A DNA stretch of 64,000 nucleotides from Mangifera indica (lineage: Eukaryota; Streptophyta; Magnoliopsida; Sapindales; Anacardiaceae), in assembly GCF_011075055.1 (NCBI RefSeq), contig NC_058139.1, positions 1,721,825 to 1,785,824 on the forward strand, written 5' to 3'. The translations under genes were made by a program, and so were the position numbers. Below the pieces are notes generated by a model that saw nothing but the letters and a program-made list of their open reading frames with translations, was not told the DNA's origin and did no database searches. The first letter of the stretch is position 1, and every line of letters begins with the position of its first letter. Positions 49,101 to 60,700 of the stretch are shown piece after piece.

Positions 49101-52100
49101 AAAATATCGAATCACGTGTCGCATGATGACCACGAAATAAATAATGACACTGGGATGTGGATTTCACCGAGCAAAAGACGCGCGTGGATCTCTTTTGAAA
49201 CAGGTCTAGTTGGCAGACAAAAGATGTCAATTCAATTGATGTGACTCAGCAACCTGCTATCAAATCTTGTATGACGTCAGCCCTAACTCCTAATTGCAAA
49301 GATACCAACTGTCTCTTCCTTTCCAGTTTTCATGTGTCAATCTGCAAATCATTCTCTTTCTTTCTTTTTCATCTCGCAAATCAATTCCTCATTACTATTT
49401 ATAATTATCACTAATTAACACAATTAAACCTAATTTGATGCTACTTTGCTGCATATTACTCTCAATTTCTCTGATCAATTAGGTGTTAAACATAATTTTT
49501 TATTAATAAACTTGAGTTGATTTTTAATTCCCAAACCAATTCAGATCATTAGTAATCTTAAATTGAGCAAAAGTGAAATATCTTAATAGTTTGACTCAAT
49601 TTTCTCATTAAAACCAGATAATGCATAACCCTATAAATAGGATATAAAATTATAATAAAACTATGTATATATAAATGAATATATATTTAATATAAAATTA
49701 TAATATAATTAAGTGATTTTAAATTAAAAATAAAATAATATTTAATCATATAATAATATATATATAAATATATACTTATTTGTATATTAAATACAAATTA
49801 CTAAAGTATTGCTCTTAAAATTATTTGTTAAAACAAAAGCCCATCTCAAATTTCCAGGCTTTACATGGGTTAGATCTAAAACTCCTGTTTAATATGCTCA
49901 AAATCATAATTAAGCTTGGGCTTTGGTTAGTTAACAATGGCCCAACTTAACTAATTTGTCATTATTTTTTATATAGATAGCAAATTATTAATTATATTAG
50001 TTTTAGGGTCCTCTCTTTTCTCAACCCTAAATGATTTGTAGAACTATCTAAGAAAGATTGGCTCAGATAAACTCAACTTGAGTTAGATTTTCAGTTTAGT
50101 AATTTGGTTCAAGTTTAACAGTTTTCTAATAATTCACTTGTCTTACATTATGGTTCATCCCTTTAGTATTATCATTCGCCCATTTGACGTGACTATTCAT
50201 CTCTCTGATTGAACTATCCACCAGCTCAAGGATTTACATTCTTGTTCGTCAAACTTAGAAAATTACTTTCAAGACTTAGTTCTAAAAAAAATTGAATTTT
50301 TTCTGTTGAGGGCAAAAATAAGGTTTGATTTGGGTTTTTCCCTACTACCACTTGCAGTTTAATCCAATTTAATTATTAAAACGGTTTTTCTACCAACCAA
50401 TTTTGTTTTCCTTAGTTTAGTAAATAGTGGTTTGACCAGTTAAAAAACCAAGTGATTCGACTTGGTTTTTACCACTGTAAAAAAATTTACATTTATGTTC
50501 ATGGAACTTAGAAAACCATGTTCTTTCTTGAATAATTTTTTACCCACGTGATTTAAATTTGAAAATTTACAATCTTAATATATGAAGTAGCTTCAGAAAC
50601 TCAAATAGACAGATAATGGCACTGGCGAAACCAAAAACTGTAGAAATAATTACCATCATGAAGACGAATTGACCGAATGGACCTACAGAGTTTGGCTTCT
50701 TGTGAATTCACAGATATTGCTGTCAGTCAAAATTTAGTACCAACCATTGATACGATACCCAGACGGAATGCCCATAATTGTGATACTAAAAACAGTTTTC
50801 TGTAGACAACTACTGTGAGAGATAAAAGAGAAAATAAATAAATAAATAAATAAACAAAGATCGAGCATCAAGCTATCTTTATCAACTAAAATCCATGTAA
50901 TCTCTATATATGTTGGAGTTGTCGGACAGATATATTAATAAGGATGTTAGCTAGCTATACTGGAAGGTAACCTGTCTTCTTCAATGGCGTTTCAGTATTG
51001 GAAAACATGAGAGCAAAGAGATGTGGTCTGAGAAAAGGCAACAAAATTTTAGCGAATGGATCTCTTCGCAAATGGTGCCCAATAGAGGTCCACAATTTTG
51101 CATGCAGTTTTGTACATGACAGAACAGAAACTATCAGTCATCACTGCTGGCACCAACCAATTACCCTTATCAAAATTTGGAAAACTCATCGATCTTTCAC
51201 CTAAATTACGATTACATGCATAATGAGAAAAGTTGAAGGAAACTTTTACTTTGTTCATATATGAGTTGAACTGTGCGAGATCTGACAGGCATTCATGGAA
51301 GAATAAATTCTGATTCACTATTCTGAGATGTTTTTTACTAAAATGAACGTCAAGTAATTTTCACTTTCCGTATAGTAAAAATTGTTGAACGCCAGGGAGG
51401 AAAAGATAGATAGGAACAAAGGAAGAAAGAAAGAAAGTATATTTTGAGCATCCCATGTTTCCTTTTCACCATTTTGATAGAGCTAGCAGTGCATGAATTT
51501 AATTAACCACCTAATTACAAGATCAAATCTCTCATAATCGCAATCAATATTGACATTACATTAAATCAGACAAAGCATTGGCAGTGAATCTTTTTAACCA
51601 TACAATGCACTATTTACTAAATAAAGAAAAATGGAAACTGTCCGTCCATTCATGATTAATCCACGGATGAAGAATCCTTTGACGAAAATCATTCAAAGGA
51701 ACAATAATTTTTGATGAAGCAGCTGATGACAAGTGAAGAGGCTAAAGAGGGTTTTGGGTTCAACTTTAATAAGTGGTTGAGTTAACATCAATGGCGAATC
51801 CTAAGAGTTAAAAAAAAATTGGAATGGAAAGGGCAAAGGGCAAAGCCTACCACTGGAGGGGAATCCCGAAGTGTCTTGGCCAGCAAAGGTTGGTTCGTGC
51901 AGAAGAAAGGCAAAGGCGAAAGGCAAATTGAAATGATTACTTGAATGGAGATGGGACCCACTTGATAATCTTTTCCATCCTAAGTCTCTCAATTTTTTGA
52001 CTTGGGATTGGGTCCCACATCGGCCACCATTGTCTTTATGGATTGAATGATAAAAAAGAGCACCTCACGTGGAGTCTGAACCAAAGGGGCTGTCCAACCA

Positions 52101-52393
52101 CAATAAAAAGGAACCTCCTCTTCAGATTCATTAATTTTATTTTTCTCTTTTATTTTTTTAATTTGGAAAAAAAAAAAAAAAAGGGCTTTCGAAAGCTCAC
52201 CCATATAATTCCTACTCATTATCTTCTTAAAAAAATTAAAAAAAAAAAGAAATTATGAGATTTATATTAGATATGTAGAGTAGTCTTTCAACAGAAAGAG
52301 ACCCACACAGAGATTAAAAATTAGAAAAATCTTGGTTTTACAGTCTCTCTTTAAAAAGCCATTAGAGAAACAACCTACTACTTTGATGCTATC
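46136..52393. other. 6-kb gene-poor, very AT-rich region
   Basis: No gene is supported. Very AT-rich stretches lie at 47560-48180, 48540-48980 and 49620-49800. Bases 50232-50270 and 50485-50523 are diverged direct repeats (ATTTACATT.TTGTTC, AACTTAGAAAA) flanking CCAGTT/GGTTTTT-rich sequence, probably a decayed MITE. (AAAT)n lies at 50833-50857, and a GAAA-type run at 51422-51440. A minus-strand 190-codon frame (47041-47613) and one at 51049-51318 have no family resemblance. A cluster of bZIP-type motifs at 49113-49279 is listed separately. 52030-52393 is the probable promoter and leader of the TCP gene. Confidence 0.5.
49113..49279. promoter_or_regulatory. Cluster of bZIP-type motifs in gene-free DNA
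   Basis: Within 170 bases are CACGTG (49113-49118), GACGCGCGTGG (about 49178), TGACTCA (49242-49248, GCN4-like) and the palindrome TGACGTCA (49272-49279). The surrounding 49010-49380 is clearly less AT-rich than its neighbourhood. No gene starts nearby. It could be a distal enhancer, the promoter of an undetected short or non-coding transcript, or the end of an old transposon. Confidence 0.35.
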
Positions 52394-53650
52394 ATGGAAG
52401 GAGGAGGAGGAGGAGGAGGAGGAGGAGGCAGTGATGATCATCAGCTCCACCACCACAACCACCCCCATCACCACCACCGTCATAACTTTCCATTTCAGCT
52501 ACTTGAGAAGAAAGAAGAAGAGCAACCGTGCTCATCTTCTTCTCCTTACCCTTTACTCCCTATTTCTACTTCTTCTTCTCATCATGAACTTAACTCAAAC
52601 ACAAACACGAACGCAGCTTCTTCTTCTTCTACTACAACAAACCGTTCCATTTCTACTCTTCAAATCTCTCCCGAAACTTCCAAGAAGCCTCCTCCGAAAA
52701 GAACCTCGACTAAGGATAGACACACCAAGGTTGATGGACGTGGACGCAGAATTCGTATGCCTGCTCTTTGTGCAGCTAGGGTTTTTCAGCTAACTCGTGA
52801 GCTTGGTCACAAATCTGACGGTGAAACCATCGAGTGGTTGCTTCAACAAGCCGAGCCTGCAGTGATCGCCGCCACGGGAACTGGGACAATCCCTGCTAAT
52901 TTCACGTCGCTTAATATTTCACTACGTAGCTCCGGCTCCAGCATGTCTGTTCCATCTCAGTTGAGATCTGTAAACTACAACGCGAACTTTTCTATGCAAC
53001 AACGTCGGAGCCTGTTCCCGAGTATTGGTCTCGACAACACTACACCAACATTTCTCAATTTTCAGTCTAACAATTTGAATGCTATGTTGCAAGCCAAGCA
53101 AGAATTGCGAGATAATAATAATAATTCCTTGGAGTTATCAGAGGCGGAGGAGAGTTTAGGAAGAAAGAGAAGGCCTGAACAAGAGCTATCGCCACAGCAT
53201 CAAATGGGGAATTACTTGTTGCAGCCAAGCACCGGTGCGATTCCAGCCAGTCATGGTCATGGACACGGTCAAATTCCGGCTAATTTTTGGATGGTTACAA
53301 ATTCGAATAATCCAGTGATGAGTGGTGACCCTGTGTGGCCATTTCCATCCGTTAATAACAGTGCTTTGTATAGAGGCACTATGTCAAGTGGGCTACATTT
53401 TATGAATTTTTCAACCCCTTTGGCCTTATTGCCTAGTCAACAATTAGGCTCAAGCATTAGCAGTGGGGGCGGCGGAGGAGGAGGAAGTGGTGGTGGGCAT
53501 ATGAATGAAGGTCAGTTGAATATGTTAGCTGGATTAAATCCATATAGACCCATTTCCGGCACCGGAATATCAGAATCACAAGCAAGTGGATCGCATTCAC
53601 ACCACGGTGGTGGAGATGATCGGCACGATACAACAAGTCATCACTCATAA
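52394..53650 (+). CDS. TCP14: Class I TCP transcription factor, TCP14-like
   Basis: A single exon of 418 residues. The TCP domain (about 100-160) begins [20 protein letters not shown] and continues [20 protein letters not shown] and [20 protein letters not shown], the class I form. A conserved tail, [20 protein letters not shown], follows. The N-terminus is a Gly run, a His-rich run and FPFQLL, and the C-terminal part has [21 protein letters not shown] and SQASGS, all shared with Arabidopsis TCP14 (At3g47620). TCP14 binds GTGGGNCC-type sites, promotes cell proliferation in internodes and seed germination, and is a hub targeted by pathogen effectors. The Gly, His and Ser runs are encoded by triplet repeats and probably vary in length. 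The ATG at 52394 is the first in frame. Confidence 0.93.
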   Translation: MEGGGGGGGGGGSDDHQLHHHNHPHHHHRHNFPFQLLEKKEEEQPCSSSSPYPLLPISTSSSHHELNSNTNTNAASSSSTTTNRSISTLQISPETSKKPPPKRTSTKDRHTKVDGRGRRIRMPALCAARVFQLTRELGHKSDGETIEWLLQQAEPAVIAATGTGTIPANFTSLNISLRSSGSSMSVPSQLRSVNYNANFSMQQRRSLFPSIGLDNTTPTFLNFQSNNLNAMLQAKQELRDNNNNSLELSEAEESLGRKRRPEQELSPQHQMGNYLLQPSTGAIPASHGHGHGQIPANFWMVTNSNNPVMSGDPVWPFPSVNNSALYRGTMSSGLHFMNFSTPLALLPSQQLGSSISSGGGGGGGSGGGHMNEGQLNMLAGLNPYRPISGTGISESQASGSHSHHGGGDDRHDTTSHHS

Positions 53651-56600
53651 TAATAAAGATCAACCCCTTTAATTTCTTTGTGTGTAGTTTGATCGATGTG
53701 TAACACACGTGAGGTTTGATTGCCCGAGTTTTTATCATTCCAAATTAACTTATTTTCCTGGTGTGGTACTGGTTAATATGGGTTGGCCGCGGATTCTTAT
53801 TAGGGTTTGAACTTTGAAGGGAAAGAAAGAAAGAAAGACAATCTTCTACTTCTACTACTGCTTATTTTTAACATATGGGTATTTTCCTGGTTTTGCTACA
53901 AGAGTTATCTCATTTGGCTCTTTATTTCTTCATTTTAATTTTATTTTACACAATATCTTGATCCATCTTCTTCTTCATCATTGTTTGTGCAATTGTTATT
54001 ATCTGTCAAATATGAAAGCAGTAGTACTATCTGTGTAATTTTATGGAGCATCGGCGAATGAAATGAGGAAAGTAGCAAATGGGTATTTGATTTTGTGTGT
54101 CTGTGAAGGTGATATTGTTTGTTATGGTAAAACAAAGGCAAGAAAGTTAGTGTAGTGAAAGAGATGAAACAGTAGAAGCAGTGCATTTATGATTTATGGT
54201 ATTAAAAATTTTACTTACCTTTTATCTTTGAATGGGTTTCTGTTTCTGATTCTAATATCTGCCATGAATCTCAAGGTTTACTGCATCAATGATTAAGTTT
54301 CTTGAGAGAAATGGGGTTAATAGGGCGGTGGGGTCAAAACCCTTATCAGTTCCAGGTGTTGGCTCAGGTAACGGGTCCCAGCTGCTGCTCATTGCCCTAA
54401 CCAATGTACAATGTCACTGACAAACAGGTGGATCATTCCTCCTCAATCTTTTTTCTTTTTTTATTTTTCTTTTGAAATTGTTTAAGCAATTTGACAGTGA
54501 GTAAGTTTACTAGCCTGGCCCTGGCCTGGGCCTGCCACCACCATAGAGATCTGTGGTGGCTTTTAATGACCCTACTGATATGTGGCCCATCAGCTTCATT
54601 AATCTGTACCGTTCATTTTTTTAAGTGGGCCATGTTTTGATGGGCACATTGAATGATTGGGTCTCCTTCAGAAAAATGTGGAATGTGGAATCTGGAGTCT
54701 TGAGTTTCATCTCTTCTATTCTATCCCATTTCTCCCTTTCTCTTTCTCTTTCTCTTCTTAACCTCAAAGGCGTATCTTATAATTGTTCAACACAAAATCA
54801 GAATTGTCATCTGGGTTTGCATTTTCTAATTTTCTTCATCTTCTTCTTCTCAACTGCATTTATTTTGCTCTGGGTCATGCTTTTACTTCATCGTTATTGG
54901 ATTTTCTTCAATTCATATCCATTAAATCCTTCTGAACTACCCACTTAATTATGATCAATTAGCTGAAAAACAAGAGTTACGTGTTGGTTAAGGTAGAGTT
55001 GTTTGTTAATCCGATTTAAAGGCACCATGTTTTGGCATTTATTAGGATTTAGGTGTGCGGAAATGGGGTATCTGTCACACCAACACCATCATCACAAAAT
55101 TGAATTGGTCAGGCTCTCTTAGCACATGGAAATTAACCCAATTTGTACTATAATTTGGTCCCTCCAACAACTCAAATAAACATTTGGAGGTTGAACAAAC
55201 AAGTCCATATCGATTTAGGAAATCTAAAGTGTTTGCTTATCAGAAATCGTCACCAAATTCCCATTAATTCAATTGACCCACAAGGAAAAAATGATAATAA
55301 TCTCTTAATGCCACTTTCAAAACCCTTGATTTTGGGCCCCGGAAAATCTCTTAATCTTACCACCATGATTTAATTATAATAAGAAAATTGACATTTCATT
55401 TCTTTCACACAATACCTCAAACATGTGGCGAGCTATCTACTTCCAATCAGGCCGGCAAGCTGGTGGATGCACAGACAAGTAAAATTTGTTGGAGAAACTC
55501 CAAACCTACCGACAATTTTATTGTTATACATAAAAAGTTTGGAAAATAATATCTGAAGATACGACTAGCTACAAGAATAACACCAGCTATCAAAATTGTT
55601 ATAATATAATTGTAAATATAAACCCTTAATATGATTGGAGTTGCGTATCTTGAATGTTGTCACTGTAATTTATCTTACACAAGATTCAAAAAGTAACCAA
55701 CAACCATCACACCATTCGGGCTCTTTAGCTGGATGAAGAAGAAATGCATGTGTTTCAGTCGCTGTGGTGTAATTGCTATTAAGAGCAATGAGGAAGAATG
55801 ATGAAGAGTGCTTTTTTTACCATTTTGGTATTCCTGTCGTGAATTAATGGGCAGATAAACAGAGAATGAGAGCTCCTTTACAATGGCAATGACATCTCAC
55901 AAGTCACAACAAGAGCCAACTGCACATGATGTAACAGTAAAATTTTGCAAAAAGTGATGGCTTTTGTGTTCTTGGCATGTGTGATGTTGGGTACCAATTA
56001 AGTAACATACCCATAAAGAGATACATTACAATACAATACACTCAAGCAAAACACTCTCAAAAGCCATGTCTTTTTATTCTTCTTTCAACGCCATATCATA
56101 ACCCATGAATTCCTACACCAATTTATGATGGCCAAAACGCAATTAGAACTCATTATAATGTACGTGAAGGTTGCATTAAGAACAATGTGGAAGATGAACA
56201 TGTTGGAGTTGATTTTGTCTGGCTCTGGTCTGGACTCTGTAACAATGGGAGACAGGTTCTTTATAATCTAATAAATGGGTGTCTCTTCGTTGAGTCGTTT
56301 TCATGGCTACTTTCCATCATGTATCAGTTCTTCCATGGTAAGCAAAGTAAAATTTCCAGTTGTCTATCGTCAATGATATTTTAGGGTATTGATTGGGAGA
56401 TGCAAAGTGTTTGGATGAGTGGAATGTGAAGGAATTCCAGAGAAAATTAGTTTACTTCAGAGTATTTATCATGAATTTCTCACAAAATACAATAACTAAT
56501 ATGTTCCCACCTTATTTCTGGCTATACTTTAGAGTCCAGTGTTTTTAAACTCTGGCCTGATAATTATTCCGTTTGATCGATTGAATTATGAATCACACTA

Positions 56601-57764
56601 TAATATATTTTAGTTTTATAATCTGATCCCACCTATATATATTTATTGTCTTATTTGAAATTCGATTAAAATTAATAAATCCGTTAAATTGAAAAAAAAC
56701 TATTTAAAACTAATAATTTGTAACTAATTATTCATTTATTTTTGTAATAGCTTATTAATTGTTTAATTAATATATTTAAAATTATGTTTTATATGTTTTA
56801 TGTTTATAAAAAATATAATAAATGTTTGATACTATTAAAAAAAACAATTTGATAATAAGTTAAACTAGTTGATTGTCTGATTAAATCGATTGAATCATAA
56901 ATAAATAAAATAATTAATTCGATGATCGATATAGTTTAAAAAAAAGTGTCAATAGACTGCATATGTATAAGCAGGATTCAATAAAAAAATAATTTTTTTT
57001 AGGTCAAATTTTTACCAGTGTTAAAATAATTTTTAATATTTAATATAAATATTCAATTATTGATACACCTTTATAAGTTTAAAAATTGGTTATTTATATT
57101 TTTAAAATATTATATTTTTATATGTGTAATTATATTTTTTGAAATTATTAAATATATATTGATTTTTTTTTCAAATTTTTAAAAAATTCTTAAAATTTTT
57201 ATAAACACTAATATATTTAACAATTACAATTTTTTCCTTAAATTTTTTTTAAAAAATAAAAAGGAAAATAGAAAAATTAATATACAACGATATTTCCACT
57301 CCTTCATTTAATGGAATACACTAATCAAATTTGAGGACAAGTGGAGAAATAGTTTTTTCAAATTTAGGACGAAAATGACTGTTCATCAACCCTTGGACAG
57401 AAAATAGTCATTTGGAAATTTCTAAAATAAATAAATAAATAACAACTTGTGCCCCTTTTTGGTATTTTGTTAAAAAAAGAAAGTTAACTAAATAAATCAT
57501 CCCTTATTATAAATCAGAAAATTAATATAAAAATCGTAAATACTAAAACAAAGTAAATAAAAATATAAATAAAATTTACAGCTACAGAAGTCCATACAAG
57601 AGGAAAAGAGTAAGGCTTGAAAGAGAAGTAGAACTGAAAGTCTATGTGATGTGAAGTTTAACCCCAAACAAACAAAATGCTCTCAATCTTCATGTCCCAT
57701 TCCTCACCACATCAAATATTATTTTACAAGGTTTTGATGTCATCATTTGTTACTTGAAAAGTTA
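53651..57764. other. TCP 3' UTR and intergenic DNA
   Basis: No gene is supported. A TC-rich frame at 54625-54948 has no similarity. The stretch 54270-54620 is less AT-rich and includes a TGGCCCTGGCCTGGGCC repeat. A MITE-like unit lies at 56536-56950. 57000-57560 is extremely AT-rich. 57590-57764 is the probable promoter and leader of the following gene. Confidence 0.5.
56536..56950. repeat. MITE-like element with inverted ends
   Basis: The left end reads AGTGTTTTTAAACT and the right end, reversed, ACACTTTTTTTTAAACT. Both are followed by CGATCGATTGAATTA-like words (GATCGATTGAATTATG at the left; TCGATCATCGAATTA and GATTCAATCGATTTAATCAG reversed at the right). About 415 bp, non-coding. No clean target duplication was found, so the superfamily is uncertain. 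Confidence 0.5.
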
Positions 57765-60700
57765 ATGGAGATGGCAAGGGTTAGAAATTGGTGGAGTCAT
57801 TCAAAGAGGGTACTTTTTATCTGGTTTATCTCTCTCGTCTTGTTCTACTCTTTGTTTCACATGGCCCTCCAGAATTTATCCCAGAACCAGAAATACCCTT
57901 TTTCTGCTTCAGGTAATTTCATCTCTTCTCTTTGGTTAAGTTTCAATTATAGGAAACCGTTGAAAATTTTTCCGTTTATTAGCTTACAAGATCTTGTTGT
58001 GTTTGATCTGTAAGGGGCTTTTTTATTTCTTATTAAATCGTGGCAAACCCATGTATTATATCCATGTTTGATCAGAACTTGAGTGTTTAGTATATATATC
58101 TGAGGAAAGCATTTCAGATACCTTAAATTTGGTGGCCTTTTCTGGGTTTTAGATTTTTATGACGTGCCTTATGGTTGGATCTTGGAAATTCTTAATTAGG
58201 ATTTGATTAAAGAGTAAATCCCTGTTTCTGAACTAGACTTTTTATGGAGTTAAAATTTTGCAGTCCATATCAAGGAATTCATTTATATGTGTATCGTGAC
58301 TAGACTAAAGTATTTGAGTGATGCTAATTGTACGGAGGGTTTTTTTTTTAAAATCAGATTCTCGTATTGCAAATGAGGAGCGGAGGGCAAAATTATATGA
58401 TAAGATGGCGAGGGATTTGGATGAGCATGGAGCGGTTTTTCTGAAGCAAGGGGAAACATCTCAGTCATTGTCACTTTCAGATATCTTCAATCTCAAAGAT
58501 GGAGTTGTAACACCTGTACTTAAGGTAAATTATAAATGAATTGAGTTGCAAACTTAATTTATATGGCTATTTATTGAGATATTTTAAGTCAATGGTGGTT
58601 CATCTTCTTTTTCTCAGGCAGCAAATCCTCCTGTACGAGCAAATGTTTTGTATATGAGCACAGAGTATTCAGTGCATATCTCGTAAGCATTATTTCATTA
58701 TTCTTGCTATTTTGATTTACTGTATTGTTTATCTTTTATATATGTATGTATGTATGTATTCATACATACATATATATATGTGTGTGTGTGTGTGTTATTG
58801 AGCAGAATATGTGCACTCTAGCCATTAAACAGCAAAAAAAAAAAATCCTTTTCTTTCTTCATTAAAACCTTTCATTAGGATTTTAATTTGACTTCTCCAT
58901 AGAAATATAAATGATTGGTTTTCATTAATGATTGCATAGTTTTGACACTGAGTGCAAGAAATACAATTGAGCTCGAGGTTTTTAAATTAATTAATATGTA
59001 TATTTATATTTTACTCTTTGCATGAATGTATGTATGTCTTTGGAACTTTATACCTGCTAAGTTTTTTTGTGATATATTTTTTAGTTCATTGTGAAATTTG
59101 GAAGCTTAAATTTTAATTTCATGCTCTTCTTGGTGCAGAGAGGCTGTAAAACGTATATTCAGTCCACATTTTGATAAAGGTAAGCTATTATATAGCCGGC
59201 CTCTTACATGAATACTGTTTCTGTAATTATGTTCCGGAGCTAATTTAGTCATTTCTTGCATGGTTTTATGTTTTTCCACTTCATTGTGTAGAGATTTCAA
59301 TTTCTTTATTTGTTACCTCATTTTTGGCATGCTTAAATGGATCTTTGTTAGCAATATGGTTTCAGAATTCAAGTTTGTACCATTTTAGCATGTTTCACGC
59401 CTCCCATCATATTTCACCTGTCCCTGCCACTGAAGATGAGGTACGATGCCTGTTTAAGCTAGTTCTGATGTCTCTTTAATGCTTTTAACTCTTCTTGCTT
59501 GAGTTTTGATGTAATCATTGAATCCTTTTCTGTTTTGTATAGATTGAAGCTGAAGTAGCCGCTGTTAGAGCTGTGGCAGAGGGCCTCTGTCCTCTAAAAA
59601 TTGTCCTAGACAGGGTGGTTTTAACTTCAACTGGTGTGCTTCTGGGTTGCTGGCAGGTCACTTTCTTTAACTTGTATTCTCCCTGTCCTGCCCTTCCTTC
59701 CCTACTCTTTGCTCTGTGTGTGTCTATGACAGCCACACACTTGTGAATGAGCAAAGAAATTGAATTTCTGCATTCTGAATGTTTTACTGTCATGTGGAAA
59801 TTTGATCTTCTGTGACTAGGGTGGAGTTTATCACTTGAAACCTTTGCAATTACTTTCTTCTGTCCTATTCACTTGTCAAACATATTACTTTAGATGGTGG
59901 GTGGAGTTGGGATCAGATGCATGCAAATCATCTCCAACTCAGAAAAGTTGCATCAATAATAGCCAGTATATATGCTTTTGGAGTGTTTACACATGTGAAA
60001 AGGAAAAGGAAAATGATGATATATTATATAATTTTTTAGTTCTAGGTGACAGAAAGTATGATACCAGATTCTTATAACTCATTGTTTTCAACACTCAAAG
60101 GTTGGGAACTGTTAGGTTCCTAAATGCAAGGTATGAAACTTGGATCTTACATTGGAAAGTATGGACAACTAGTGTAGAGTTTATATGGCCTTGGGCTTTC
60201 CCATCTCAATAGCTAACTTTTGAGGTGTGGTTCTCTCAAAATTCGTATTAGGAACATCTATTACTTTCATATTATTGCCTTGGTGAGGGAAATTTGTTGA
60301 TGGCTTCACCCAAAGCTTTGTCTATAATTTAGGCTCTCAATATTGTTAGGCCTCCAATTGTGGTGAACTACCATCGTAAGAGGCGGAAAATCAAGGAGCT
60401 CAAGATTTACAAGAGTAGAAGTGAGAAAGAATATGCAAAGTAGTTTAGTAGAAGATATTCAATACAGGGAAATACCCATTAAGTTAGAATTTTTTTGTTG
60501 AATAGGAAAGTAGTTAATTAAAGTTCAATGCATAAATTGCCTTGGTTTAGAAATTGTATTGAGATAAGGAAAGTAGTAATTAGGTTCAATCATAAGTTGT
60601 ATCTGTCTAGGAATCATAGTTGAAGTAAGATAACTTGTATATAAGGATGGTTGTGTAGATGAGAAAAAGCAGTTCAATTTCTTTAATAAATTGCAACTTA

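Noticed and set aside
51049..51318. 89-codon minus-strand frame with a protein-like composition
   Set aside because: I cannot match it to any family and see no neighbouring exons; it could be a relic exon but nothing supports it.
54625..54948. 107-codon plus-strand frame downstream of TCP14
   Set aside because: Built on a TTTCTC repeat and hydrophobic low-complexity sequence; typical chance frame.
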